Positions 1 to 9,800 of a DNA stretch of 64,000 nt are shown here, one piece after another. Source of the DNA: Prorocentrum cordatum (Eukaryota; Sar; Dinophyceae; Prorocentrales; Prorocentraceae); contig CAUYUJ010008147.1 in the NCBI GenBank assembly GCA_963575745.1, positions 360,248 through 424,247 on the forward strand, written 5' to 3'. The notes under the pieces are model-generated. The model ran no database searches, had not been told where the DNA came from, and saw only the letters and a program-made list of their open reading frames with translations. The translations under genes were made by a program, and so were the position numbers. Within the stretch, counting starts at the first letter, position 1. Each line of letters starts with the position of its first letter.

Positions 1-1660
1 GTTCTTGACCAAGTCGAGTTGTCTACCCTGTTGTGTCTGCCCTCCGGATCCGTTTGCGGAGCGAGGTGCCTCTATAGGCCCTTCGACCGGACGTGGCATG
101 ACTTAGTTTTCTCTGCAACAGCAGAAGATGCCGCTTATTGCAGCCGCTATATCCGCGCTTTCAGTGCGCGACGGCGAAATCATCATCCCCCCACTGTTGT
201 CACTATCGTACTGACTATTGCTGTTACTTCTGCTGGAAGGCAGTTGCATCGTATCAGAACGCGTCTTTATCGTTTGAGGCGCTGCCCGCCATGATATCTT
301 ACAAGCCAAACGGCCAAATGCCCTCTCGTGCCCTAGAGACACTTAGAGACCCTTGATCATTCTGGAGGCTTCCCTCGAATTCATGGGGAGGTTCATGCGG
401 ATTGCTCCGTAGACTCTTCAGATAATAGCTTCTCGAATAGCCAGTGGAAGGCGAAACCGCAGTTCAAAACAATTACCGTTTGTGTGCAGCGGTGGGCAAA
501 TCTCGGAACTAGCAGCTACGTTTTTGACTGCTGCCGTTCTGAAGCAATCCTTGAATGCGTGAGGTAGAGGAGAGTGTGCGTTCAGATCTGATTCAGCCTC
601 CGCGCTGGGGGCGCACATTGTGAAGGCCCTTGCGGACAGTGCCGTCGACCCTGCAGGCGGGACCTTCCCCAGGACCCTGGGGTCCCCTCCTGGGACCCTG
701 GGGCCACGTTCGGGGCCAGGGCCAGGGTCATGAGGCCATGGCCGGGGCCGGGGCCCGGGTCTGGGGCAGGGCTGGGGCTGGGGGCGGGGCCAGGGCCGGG
801 ACCAGGGCGGCCCCCCCCCAAAGGGGAAACCTTTCCTTGTCCCCCCTGTCCACAAGCGGGATTGCCCCCTGGGATCTGCCAAGAACCCAGGGGGTGCGGT
901 AATTTGACCCAGGGCCTTCTCCCCATATCGCCCCCCCATACCTCCCCCTTACCATCCCCCCCCTACCGCCCCCCCTGCGCCCCTCCCCGACGTCAGGGAA
1001 GGCAAAAGGGAAGGACATCGAACTAACTACGAAGTTTCTTGTCTCAGACTCTGCTCGTTCCTCGATATTCTTGGGACTGGCGACGACGAGGACAAAGACG
1101 ACGACAACGTCTCACACACGCCGAATGGTCGGCGGATTTTTGCCCCCCCCCTCTCCCCCCCCTCCCCCCTTCCCCCAGCGAGGATTTACATGAAGATTGA
1201 TCCTCTTGGCAGTTTTTGCAGTAAGAGGTTCAATGCAGGATGAACTTTCCGAGCGCCCCATCTTGATAAGAGGCGAGCAGCGCGAACAGGAATACAGCAT
1301 GGAAGGATTATGGCGGGCAAGGGAGGAATGCAGGGAGGGACGAGACAGGCAGGGACGTACCTGAAAGCAGCAGGGATGGATTTAGCGAGCGGAGGAAGGG
1401 CCGCACGGGATTTAGGAGCCCAGATCTGGAAGGATAGGGTCGCGGGGGGTAGAAGGGAGGAGGAGGAGGTGGAGGGATCTCATCTTGAGTAACATTGCCT
1501 GCACTCGTATAGTGCTGCGATTGAGAACAACATGCTTGCCCAATCGGCTCAAGGTGTTCTGTCTTGTTTCGGGGTCTCAGGCCACTGTGGCCAATTTCCT
1601 TGCAAGTCTCACGCACCAGTTGCTAGGCGGATCGCTCTTCTCGAAGGGGTGCCGACCAAG
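1..1660. other. No supported gene; GC-rich non-coding DNA
   Basis: I find no reading frame here with convincing protein character. Positions about 700-815 are a G/C minisatellite built on GGGGCC/GGGGCTGG hexamer-like units, so long frames on both strands there are composition artefacts. Short C-runs occur at 940-975 and 1142-1175. A purine-rich stretch lies at 1310-1480. Confidence 0.5.
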
Positions 1661-2470
1661 ATGGAGGAAGAAGCCCAGGGCGCATGGTTGGTTGTGGATG
1701 GTGCAACTAGCGCTGGTTGCTACGTCCCTCTTGATGACCACGACGTTGAGCGCAGACCCTCGAAGGCTGTGGTTGGGCTCTCGGTTCTGGCGCTCTCGCT
1801 GTTGCTCATGGGATGCGGCCTGAGCGTGCTGCACCCCCCTCCGACTGGTGAGGCGCAAGTCCCGGGTGGTGGGACTGCAGTCGCCGCGTTCGCGACTCCC
1901 ACGCCCGTGCTTGGTGAGTGCTCGGCGATATGGACAAACCACTGGTACAAGTATCAGCTTCCGTACGCTGTGCATTGGTCGAACAATGGTCTTTTCAATT
2001 GGACTACCGCGTTCAAGGATCCGTCAAAGGGATTCGAGCGAGGGAGGGGTACCATCATGAGTACACCGACCCTCAGGAAGTATGATAACGGCTCTTGGAC
2101 AGCCGCATATCATGCTGCAACCTCGTTTTTGCCAGATGGGAACACCACATGTGTTTGCGAGTATTTGAGCGGCAAGGGTTCTGGCGAAGAAGTCGTGTAC
2201 ACCGATTATCGAAGAGGCCTACGGCGAACCGCCGCCGCCCCCGTGGGAATCTTAGGGCTCTTCGGGTGTCCTGCGGGTTGGGCCGAGACCCCACTGAGAG
2301 TTTTTCAGTCAAGAACCGAAAACCAGTCAAACGTTCGTCACGCCGTGCACCCCTGTGATGAACCTCCTCCTCCTCCTCCTCCTCCTCATCGCTCCTCCGC
2401 GCTCCTCGCTCCTCCATCCCTTTTCCTTGTCGGTAGCTCCTCCCTGTCGCGCCCCAAGGCGTGCCGGTAG
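1661..2470 (+). CDS. Putative single-pass membrane protein, probably the first exon of a longer gene
   Basis: I do not recognise the family. The ATG at 1661 is preferred over one at 1532 because it has A at -3 and G at +4, and the sequence after it looks like a signal-anchored protein. About 37 polar, acidic residues are followed by a strongly hydrophobic stretch (VVGLSVLALSLLLMGCGLSV, near residues 39-58), as expected of a type II membrane anchor. The distal part (nt about 1915-2200) has several Trp and Tyr, three N-glycosylation sequons (NWT, NGS, NTT) and a C-x-C pair, which suggests a lumenal or extracellular domain. After about 2210 the frame loses protein character and ends in a CTC-derived Pro run, so the true exon probably stops at a splice donor between 2170 and 2215 that I cannot fix. 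Placing it in the secretory pathway is inference. Confidence 0.45.
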   Translation: MEEEAQGAWLVVDGATSAGCYVPLDDHDVERRPSKAVVGLSVLALSLLLMGCGLSVLHPPPTGEAQVPGGGTAVAAFATPTPVLGECSAIWTNHWYKYQLPYAVHWSNNGLFNWTTAFKDPSKGFERGRGTIMSTPTLRKYDNGSWTAAYHAATSFLPDGNTTCVCEYLSGKGSGEEVVYTDYRRGLRRTAAAPVGILGLFGCPAGWAETPLRVFQSRTENQSNVRHAVHPCDEPPPPPPPPHRSSALLAPPSLFLVGSSSLSRPKACR

Positions 2471-3489
2471 GGCGGACCGGGCGTTTCCCCTGAGACTCCC
2501 TTCGCGGATGGAGGGCGGGCAGTTTCCAAAATGTGCCTCTCGTCTTAGCGCCGCGCACTCTCGTTTTTCTGTTTTTTTTGTTGTTTTGTTTGTTTTTGAG
2601 TATTTATTTCTGCTTTTATTTGTTGTTGCAACAGCTTCGCGGAAGGAGCGCGGTACCTTTCAACATGTGGCTCTCGCTTCAGCGTCGCGCACATTCGTGT
2701 TAAACGTTTGCAGCAGTTTCAAGGATTGAGGGCGGGGCAGTTTTCACAATGTGGCTCGAGCTTGATTTTTTTACTCGAGCACATATCGCGCTGTATGTGG
2801 CCTCCAGCCCACCCACCCACCCAGTAGATGATGCAACGCCCTCCGCTTCACCCACCCCCGTTGCAGCAACGCCTGCTGTTTAGCGCACAGGTATGCTGTT
2901 CGTAGTGCGCGCGCAACGTGTTTGCAGTGTGCGCAGGCATGTGCTTGTGGTATGTAGAGGCGCGTGGCGCGCGCAGGCTATTGTGGCGCCAGCACAGGCG
3001 CGACGGTGCACTCAGATTGGAAGAGGCAATCAGTTCGGTGCGCATCGCGCACGCGCCGTCTGCGGCGGCAGTTGATGTGTGCACAGGCGTGGTGGTGTTT
3101 AGCATTATGGTATATACTGGTACTTTCGTGCGCGCAGGCGTAGGGGCCGTGCCCGTGGCCAGAAAAACTGACCACAAACAATTTGCACATTGCGTTCGGG
3201 CCGGCCATGGTTTGATGGAGTTTGACACCGTCGGGCGCCAGGAGGTGTGCGAGCCGGGGACTGTGATGTACATGCTGGCGGCGTAAACAGGCACAGGGAT
3301 GCATTCGTACGCAGGCACAGGGGTGCGCAGAGTTTGTGTGTTTTTGTGGGCTGCTACGTGGCGTGCGGTGCTGCGCCGCGACTTCTTGGAACAACTCCTG
3401 TACTACCACGGCGCAGTGAACACCGTAAGTCTCCGCAGTGACCAGTTTACCGGGGAGGATTTACGGCCAATGCTGCCCACCCTGGGCGG
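2471..3489. repeat. Degenerate minisatellite and GC-alternating DNA, no gene
   Basis: Three related units beginning near 2505, 2638 and 2728 share a GAGGGCGGGCAG or CGGAAGGAGCG start, then an AATGTGGCTCTCG-like core. They are similar in style to the 41-bp array at 9463-9800. From 2880 to 3300 the DNA is rich in GCGCGCAGGC-type words. I see no supported coding sequence. Confidence 0.4.
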
Positions 3490-4675
3490 CACTTGGGGGA
3501 GAGGGGATGGGGTGGAGATCCCAAAGAGGCTCCCAAGAGGGCCCCAAGAGGCCCTCAAGAGAGCCCCAAGACGGCCAAAGGCTTCCAAGACGCCCCAAGA
3601 CGGCCCCAAAGGGCCCCAAGACGGCCCAACATTGCCTCCAAAGTGCTCCCAAAGGGCTCCTACAGGCCCCCAAGAAGACCCCGACGATGCTCAAGAGAAG
3701 CTCCAGACCCCGATGGCTCTCTTTTGGGCCGTTTTGGGCCCCCCTGGGGCCGTCTTGGGGCCCTCTTGGACCGTTTTCGGCTCCTTTGGGGAGCCTCTGG
3801 GGCCGTCTTGGGACGAGCTTCGGGGCCTCGTGGGCCGTGTTGGGTCCGTCTGTGCCCGAAAAGGCGAGAACCCGAAAGAGCGGCGACGTAACAAGCTCTT
3901 CACACCAAGGCTCCCAAGAGCGAAGGGTGCCATGCGCCATCTCGGGCAAGTGCCTGAGGCGCTCTTTGCGTTCCCGTGCCGGCCCAAGTGTAATGGCCAG
4001 CTTTCCTCGTGTTTTTTTCGAGTTAAGCGGCTCCCTGGCGGCTCCCATGGCCTGATTCCTCGTATTTGAGTGCGGCGGCTCACGGGCCCCAAGACTGCCC
4101 AAGAGGGCCCCTCAACGGCCCAAGAGGGCACCAAGGCAGCCCCAAGAGAGCCTCAGATGGCATCTGGACGGTCCAAGAGAGCCTCGAGACTGATCCAGAG
4201 GCCCTCAAGAGGGCCCCCAGTGGAAAAAAACATCTGGGATCTTTGGGTCTCCTGTGTTTTTGCAGGTCTTTTGGGATTTTGCTTTTTCGGGCCAAGAACG
4301 GTCCAAAACAGCCCAAGAGGCTCCGCAGGTCGTCCCAAAACGGCCCAAGGCCCAAGAGGCCCCCCAAAGGGCCCGAAAACGGTCCAAGAGAGCCCCCAGA
4401 CGGCCCCAGAGGGGCCCAAAACGGCTCTAAAGGGCTCCAAGACGGCCCAATAGGGCCCCGAGATGCAAGAGGCTCCCGAGATGGCCCCAAGAGGCCTCCA
4501 AGGGAGCCCCAAGACGGCCAAAGGCCTCCATGACGCCCCAAGACGGCCCATAAGGGCCCTAAGACAACCCAACATTGCCCAAAAAGGGCTCCCACAGGGC
4601 TCCAAAAGGGCCCTAAGACAACCCAACATTGCCCCGACGAGGCCCAAGAGACGCTCAAGAACACCATGGCTCCCA
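3490..4675. repeat. 11-bp GGCCCCAAGAC-type repeat tract with a unique core
   Basis: The tract is dominated by an 11-bp unit, CAAGACGGCCC or CAAGAGGGCCC, on the plus strand. Between about 3720 and 3840 it switches to the complementary orientation. A non-repetitive core at about 3880-4080 interrupts it and recurs near 4945-5205. The unit has no stop codon in most phases, so long Pro/Lys/Arg/Gln-rich frames on both strands are artefacts of the repeat. Confidence 0.8.
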
Positions 4676-4992
4676 TCAGCGAGCGGTGACGTAACAGGCT
4701 CTTGGCACCCAGGCTCCCCAGAGCGCGGTGACGTAAAAAACTCATCACAACAAGGCTCCCAAGAGCGAGCGGCAACGTGAAAGTCTCTGAACACCAGGGC
4801 TCCCAACGGAGAGCGGCGACATAACAAGCGCTTGACACCAAGGCTCCCAAGAGCGAAGGTGACGTAATAAGCTCGCCACACCAAGGCTCCCCAGAACGAG
4901 CGGCAACGTAAAAGTCTCTGAACACCAGGGCTCCCAACGGAGAGCGGCGACGTAACAAGCTCTTCACACCAAGGCTCCCAAGAGCGAAGGGT
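4676..4992 (+). repeat. 44-bp tandem repeat, about seven copies
   Basis: Seven consecutive units of 42-48 bp follow the pattern AGCGGCGACGTAACAAGCTC, then an ACACCAAGGCTCCC core and an AGAGCG end. Divergence is moderate and differs from unit to unit. The last unit leads directly into the second copy of the core first seen at 3881. Confidence 0.8.
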
Positions 4993-5290
4993 GCCATGCG
5001 CCATCTCGGGCAAGTTCCTGGTCCGCTCTTTCCGTTCCCGTGCCGGCCCGTGGGGCGAAGTCCTCTAGGGAGGGGTCCAGGGGAGGGGCGAGGCCCAGTG
5101 GGACGGGATGTAAAGGCCAGCTTTCCTAGTATTTGTTCGAGTGAAGCGGATCCCGGGCGGCTCCCGTAGCCTCATTCCTCACATTTTTTTGAGTGCGGCG
5201 GTTCTCGGGCCCCAAGACTGCCCAAGAGGGCCCCTCAACGGCCCAAGAGGGCACCAAGACGGCCCCAAGAGAGCCTCAGATGGCCTCCAG
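4945..5290 (+). repeat. Second copy of a roughly 1.1-kb higher-order repeat
   Basis: The segment repeats the order seen from 3881 to 4160: the GGCGACGTAACAAGCTCTTC core, a GGGTGCCATGCGCC stretch, a GCCAGCTTTCCT stretch, then a GGCCCCAAGACTGCCCAAG tract. The offset is 1064 bp at the left edge and 1123 bp at the right. The difference is explained by about 59 extra bases in the second copy (about 5050-5110). Confidence 0.75.
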
Positions 5291-5735
5291 ACGGTCCAAG
5301 AGAGACTCGAGACGGCTCCAGAGGCCCTCCAGAGGGCCTTGGAGAGGGCCTCAGGAGCCTCCAAACATAGACCTTCCTATGGTTTTTGCTTGTTTTTCGG
5401 GTTCTCGCCTTTTCGGGTCCTGACGGGCCCAACACGGCCCACGAGGCCCAAAGCTCGTCCCAAGAAGGCCCCAGCGGCTCCCCAAAGAAGCCGAACACTG
5501 TCCAAGAGGGCCCGAAAACGGTCCAACGGGGGCCCCCAGACGGCCCCAGAGGGGCCCAAGACGGCCCCAAGACGGCCCCAAGCGGGCCCCAAGAGAGCCC
5601 CACGAGGGCTGATGAGGGCCCAAAGAGGCTCCCCAAAGGGCCCAAGAGGCCCCCAAGAGAGCCCCAAGACGGCCATAGGCTTCCAAGACGCCCCAAGACG
5701 GCCCATCAGGGCCCCAAGATGGCCCAACATTGCCC
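5206..5735. repeat. 11-bp GGCCCCAAGAC-type repeat tract
   Basis: This is the same 11-bp repeat as at 3490. It again contains a short unique island (about 5365-5430) with TTTTTGCTTGTTTTTCGGG, which corresponds to an island near 4255-4290. No gene is supported. Confidence 0.8.
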
Positions 5736-5823
5736 CCAAAAGGGCTCGAAAAGGGCTCCACACGGGCCCCCCGAAGACGCCGACGATGCCCAAGAGCCGC
5801 TCAAGAACACCATGGCTCCCATC

Positions 5824-6215
5824 AGCGAGCGCGGACGTAACAAGCTCTTGGTACCCAGGCTCCCCAGAGCGCGGTGACGTAAAAACCTCGTCACACCAAG
5901 GTTCCCAAGAGCGAGCGGTAACTGGGGCGGCCCTCTTGGGGGCCTCTTGGGCTGTCTTGGGACGATCTTGGGGGCCCCTTGGGGGCCGTCTTTGAGCGTC
6001 GGACGCTCGAAACACCCGAAACATTGAGCAACCACATGGAAATCAAAGAGTGTGGCCTCTCGGGGCCCTCTTGGGAAGGCTCTTGGGGATCTCTTGGGGC
6101 GCCTCGATCGCTTCTTGGGCCGTCTCGGGGCCTTCCTGGGCCTCTCGGACGGATCGTGCGGCGACCTGGGGCTCCCCTGGACGTTCTCGGTGGCCTCTCG
6201 GGATCCTCTTGGCTG
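5824..6215. repeat. Three 44-bp units followed by reverse-oriented 11-bp repeats
   Basis: About two and a half copies of the 44-bp unit (5824-5920) lead into GGGGCCGTCTTGGG-type repeats, which are the complement of the earlier tract. A unique AT-richer island at 5996-6055 interrupts the repeats. No gene is supported. Confidence 0.7.
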
Positions 6216-6360
6216 CTGCACGGGCGTGCGGCACCATGCGACAACGTGCGGGTGAACCCAGGGGGGCACGCGCCGAGCCCGGGAAGATTTGAGAGCCAGG
6301 GGTCCGGCCCCCAGACAGCTCTTCTGGGTTGGGGTCTGAGGCTCAGGGGTTGAGCAGGGA

Positions 6361-6535
6361 TCAGGAGGGGAAAAACAAACAGACACAGTTACTCGTCGAT
6401 CCCCCTGAAAATATGGGAAAATATGGGAAGTGGGGGGGAAGACAACAACCCAGAAATTATGGGAAAATATGGGGGATCCTGTGATTCGTGTGTATTTATT
6501 TGTGTGTGTCCCAGGGCCCCTTCAGAGGACCTGGG
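6361..6535 (+). repeat. Dispersed repeat family A, copy 1
   Basis: This copy matches 8489-8656. Both start with TCAGGAGGG, contain one or two ATATGGGAAA words and a GAAGTGGGGGG run, and end with TGTGTCCCAGGGCCCCTTCA. It is much more AT-rich than its surroundings. I see no terminal inverted repeats. Confidence 0.8.
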
Positions 6536-6539
6536 GATA

Positions 6540-6747
6540 CTCCATTCCGTGCCACAGGGGCACGGTGGCGGATCTGATGGCAAACATTCAGGGCAGAGTG
6601 GGCGACTCTGTATGGGATGTCTGCGGTCCTTACTTATCGAAGCCATGCCCAGTGGATAACGAATCCGCCTTGGAGGCTATCGGAAGCCCATTCGTTGAGG
6701 TGTACGCTTCCTGCACTGACCCATCGCCAGGCCGCGTCTTGCTTTGA
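6540..6747 (+). CDS. Possible exon of unknown protein
   Basis: One frame ending in TGA at about 6745 reads as an ordinary globular sequence (for example VADLMANIQGRVGDSVWDVC) with mixed codon use, unlike the repeat-derived frames around it. The likely 5' edge is an AG near 6556 (CCACAG). I recognise no family. It begins immediately after repeat A copy 1 and could be the 3' exon of a gene broken by that insertion. Confidence 0.3.
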
Positions 6748-7528
6748 TTTCGGGCTGCTGTATTAGTACAGGTTGCCCTCTAGGCACAGGGGCCGTCACC
6801 ACTAATTTTCGGTCAAGCGGATGCAGGCTTGGGCGGCGTTTGGTGGCCTCGGGTGCCGCCGATCGTTCAAAACATAGCATCGGGGCCTTGTGTGTTTCGT
6901 TGTCCTCTACATTTTCCCCCGACATTTGATTCTTCTGTCATCCGTTATGGTAAGGGCACGGCATGCAAAGTCGATGTTCTATTTTGATCGCCATGTCATG
7001 CCGCATGTATCTCTCGAGTGCCACTGTCATGTCGTCCAGGTCGTGTACGCTCGGTCGCCGTATGATCATCTTGCACATCACAGCATGTCTACCATGTATC
7101 GAAGACGCATGCGGCGAGCCACGGTTGGCCTCTCGCCCATTTTAAACGCTTGTGCCGTAAAACGTCAAGCGAAAGTGTTGCCACGCTTCTGGAATGTGTG
7201 TTCCCCCCGCGTTTGGGAAAACCACTGGGGGGCGCTGAGAAGGTTTGTGAGGGGTGTGCCGAACGTGTCGCGGACTCGAACAGTAGGAGGGAGACGAGGA
7301 AACACAAGAGGACGATGAGGACGAAAGAAAGGAAGCTCCGCGAGCCCGCGGGCCCTGCTTCAGGCGAGCCGCCCCGCGTGGGCGCGTGACCCCAACGCGA
7401 CCACCTCGGAGGCCGTATCGCCCTCCGCAGAGGAACGATGGCGAAGTAGATGTACTTGAGGACATCGGCGCCGAGTAACCAACTCGTAGATGACACCCGC
7501 GACGAAACACATCATTGTGCGCATAGTC
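6748..7528. other. No supported gene
   Basis: Base composition is balanced with no convincing frame. A stretch at 7092-7125 (TATCGAAGACGCATGCGGCG) resembles 2207-2235 and 10523-10550, which suggests a common dispersed fragment. Confidence 0.4.
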
Positions 7529-7730
7529 GCAGGCCTAGAGGTTGACACCAACACCAAGATCGGCGGTGTGCCTCCACCGAGGGAAGACGATCCCGATCTC
7601 GGTGATGGTGGTAAACTTCTGGCTTCCAAGGTGGCCGAAATATTGCACCAACACCGACATCTGGGATCGTCTTCCCCCTTTTGAGGCACCCCCCTGGGCT
7701 GGTGTTGGCGCCAATTTCCAGGCCTCCAAG
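7529..7730. mobile_element. Foldback MITE-like element, family E copy 1
   Basis: The two ends are inverted copies of each other. The left end starts AGGCCTAGAGGTTGACACCA, and the complement of the right end reads AGGCCTGGAAATTGGCGCCA. Complementarity continues inward through GGGAAGACGATCCC-like blocks. The hexamer ATAGTC flanks both sides (7523-7528 and 7731-7736), a candidate target-site duplication. A second copy starts at 63801. There is no coding capacity, so it would be non-autonomous. Confidence 0.75.
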
Positions 7731-7806
7731 ATAGTCTCAGACAGACAGTCTTACAAAACTGCTGGAACGATACCATGCACGCTGCAAAGTGCCCAATGCC
7801 CAGCTA

Positions 7807-8485
7807 TCACACTTCACGGTAGCAGATGCCTACCCATTCGGATTCAGTCTCGAGCGACTCCTTGTTGTCCGTCAACGGGAGGTGGATCATCGCACCCTTG
7901 ACGATGCATCGTGCAGCGTCCATGGCGTTGCCGAACTCGTGGAACTCCTGCTTGAGCGCTGCTGTTGCGGCCCGCTCCGTAGGGAGGTGATGCTGGCACT
8001 CGTCGCTCTTGCCCTCCTGCATCTTGGACTTACTCCGCAAGCTCCGAGAAGGCCGTGCCCATCGCGTGCTGGAGCTCGTCCTTCTCCGTTTGGAGCTTCA
8101 CGACCTTGCCCGGCAGCTGCCCCACGGCCCTCTGCCCCTCGTCGATCGCCTTCAGCGTGTCGCACCGGACGACCTCGCCGCAGGCCGTCTGCCCGTAGCC
8201 GCTGACGTTCCGCTCATACTTGGCGCCCTTCTTGCTCTGCGCCTGATCGCCCTTGTTGAAGTCCACAGCCTTGAGCTCGGATCCGCCGGTGGTGCCATAC
8301 CCGGTCTTGCCGATAACCTGCTTCTCAGGGCCATACCGGTCCGCAAAGAGGTCTAGGATGTTCTGGACCAGGTTCCCGTCAGGATGGCCAGCCTGATTGC
8401 GTGCTCGGCTCGGCTGCCCGAGCCGCGCCGCCAGCGCAGCCCCCGTCGGCCCAGCTTGCCGAAGGACTGCTTTCGCACCGCTCAT
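7807..8485 (-). pseudogene. Coiled-coil-type protein gene with one frameshift
   Basis: From an ATG at 8485 one minus frame runs about 151 residues to a TAA at 8030-8032. The adjacent frame then continues with compatible character for about 77 residues to a stop at 7807. The junction (around 8030-8040) needs a one-base shift. An intron does not repair it: the GTAAGT there would give a 17-nt intron out of frame. The middle part has NILDLFADRYGPEKQVIG, followed by a charged helical stretch (KVVKLQTEKDELQHAM) that continues across the break, which suggests one original coiled-coil protein of about 227 residues. I recognise no family. The start lies just downstream of repeat A copy 2 and of a segment bearing a spliced-leader relic (8810-8827). 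It may be a decayed copy of a trans-spliced transcript, or a live gene carrying an assembly indel. Confidence 0.5.
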
Positions 8486-8488
8486 GGT

Positions 8489-8656
8489 TCAGGAGGGAAA
8501 GAAGCACACAGACAAAATGAATCGTCGACTCCCAGGAAGATCTGGTAAAATACAGGAAGTGGGGGGGGGGAAGACGAAAACCTAGAAAATATGGGGAAAA
8601 GATGGGGAATCCTGTTATTTGTGTCTATTTATTTGTGTGTCCCAGGGCCCCTTCAG
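8489..8656 (+). repeat. Dispersed repeat family A, copy 2
   Basis: This is homologous to 6361-6535 along its length. It sits between the ATG of the minus-strand frame at 8485 and the leader-bearing segment at 8657-8827, so in the minus-strand sense it interrupts or occupies the 5' region of that gene. Confidence 0.8.
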
Positions 8657-8809
8657 TGGCGAGCCCCTCGGCCGCGCAGCACCGTTGTAGCTGCCCCGAA
8701 GGCCGCTGCCGCGACAGGGCACGCTGTCAGCACTGACGCCAACGCCCTGCCGCGCGCCCCGCGATGCCGCCCGACGACTGCACGCCGCTGGCGACTCCTG
8801 CCCAACTGG
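8657..8809 (-). other. Segment directly downstream of the spliced-leader relic
   Basis: Read on the minus strand, this 153-bp GC-rich segment follows the leader relic directly and would be the 5' untranslated or early coding part of the retroposed transcript. It contains open frames but none I can defend as protein. Confidence 0.35.
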
Positions 8810-8827
8810 CTTGAGCCAAAATGGCTA
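8810..8827 (-). other. Relic dinoflagellate spliced leader (18 nt)
   Basis: The minus strand reads TAGCCATTTTGGCTCAAG, identical to the last 18 of the 22 bases of the known dinoflagellate spliced leader. The four preceding bases do not match. Genomic leader copies are established in dinoflagellates as traces of trans-spliced mRNAs returned to the genome. Downstream, in the minus direction, lies a frameshifted gene (8485-7807), as expected for a retroposed copy. Confidence 0.8.
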
Positions 8828-9157
8828 GGAAGATGATGAGGGGGAGCAGGGAGGAGATTGTGAGGGGGGAGGGGAAGGATGTGAAGAGGAGGGGGGGACG
8901 CGCGACGCAGCGGAGAGAACACGAGGACCCTACAACACAGGAGGGTTCGGTGCAACAACAGCATGCGCACACCCGCTTTCAATGGCCTCCCAACTGTCGT
9001 TATCCATTATTTGTGTTTTCCTTCTCGCCATCTGTCTCCGGTCTGCCACCATACATATCTATTTCTATATATATGGACATATATACATGCATATATATAT
9101 ATATATATGGTTACATATTCATGTTTTTGAGCATGTTTTTTTTTTCCGTTGTTGTTG

Positions 9158-9171
9158 CTGCTGTTGCTGCT

Positions 9172-9208
<37 letters not shown>

Positions 9209-9262
9209 CTGACATTGTCGTTGTCGTTGTCGTTGTCGTTGGCGTTGGCGTTGGCGTTGTCG

Positions 9263-9303
<41 letters not shown>
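9158..9303 (+). repeat. (TTG)n with (TTGTCG)n microsatellite
   Basis: TTG and TTGTCG or TTGGCG units run uninterrupted. Poly-Val, poly-Gln and poly-Thr frames here are artefacts. It abuts repeat family B copy 1. Confidence 0.9.
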
Positions 9304-9324
9304 GAACTCTCATTTCTGAAGAAT

Positions 9325-9482
9325 AATAATTGTTGATCCCCCCTGTCCGGTGCCCATTGGTTTTTCAATTGAAGTGCTTCCTCCGGGGCTCGCACCCTGT
9401 TTTTTGACAGGGAAAGCCTTGCGGATCAGATTGCGTTGTTGGGCCCCGGACTACAACAACAACGGCTCCCGCCTGAGACTTC
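9325..9482 (+). repeat. Dispersed repeat family B, copy 1 (SINE-like size)
   Basis: This copy is homologous to 39403-39562. Shared blocks are TGTTGATCCCC, TTTTTCAATT, CGGGGCTC.CACCC, a GTTTTTT.A.CAGGGAA stretch and ATTGCGTTGTTG. Both copies are followed by GGCTCCCGCCTGA, the start of the minisatellite below. It is short, non-coding and follows a microsatellite, which fits a SINE-like unit. I could not identify A and B boxes with confidence. Confidence 0.7.
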
Positions 9483-9800
9483 CTCACAATTTACTCAGGA
9501 CCCCCGCTCCCGCCTGAGACTTCCTCAAAATTTACTCCGGAAGGGCGCTCCCGCTTCAGACTTTCTCACATTTTACTCAGAAACGGCGCTCCCGCTTGAG
9601 ACTTCCTCAATCAGGACCCCTGCTCCCGCCCGAGACTTCCTCATAATTTTTCGCAGGAATGGCGCTCTCGCTTAGGACTTCCTCGCAATTTATTGCAGCA
9701 TCGCGTTCTCGACGCTCAGGAACCACGCTCGCGCCAAGGACGCCCTCGCAATTTACTTAGGAATCGCGCTCTCGCTTAATACTTCCTCGCAATTTACGCA
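9463..9800 (+). repeat. About 41-bp tandem repeat, eight degenerate copies
   Basis: Each unit follows GCTCCCGCCTGAGACTTCCT, then CACAATTTACTCAGGA. Copies drift (TTCAG, GCTTGAG, GCTTAGG) and some are shortened. A degenerate continuation reaches about 9960. The same unit starts after family B copy 2 near 39540, so the array and the family B unit travel together. Confidence 0.8.

Noticed and set aside
1539-1556. Possible spliced-leader relic ending GGCTCAAG upstream of the membrane protein
   Set aside because: Only about 13 of 18 positions match. An 8-base GGCTCAAG is expected by chance in a window this size.
3490-6200. Many overlapping Pro/Lys/Gln/Arg-rich frames on both strands
   Set aside because: They follow the 11-bp GGCCCCAAGAC unit, which rarely contains stops. 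Both strands are equally open and the residues cycle with the repeat.
8020-8040. Mini-intron (17 nt starting GTAAGT) to explain the frame change in the minus-strand gene
   Set aside because: Removing it does not restore the downstream frame, and 17 nt is implausibly short.
9119-9313. Poly-Gln frame on the minus strand
   Set aside because: It is a direct reading of the (TTG)n microsatellite.
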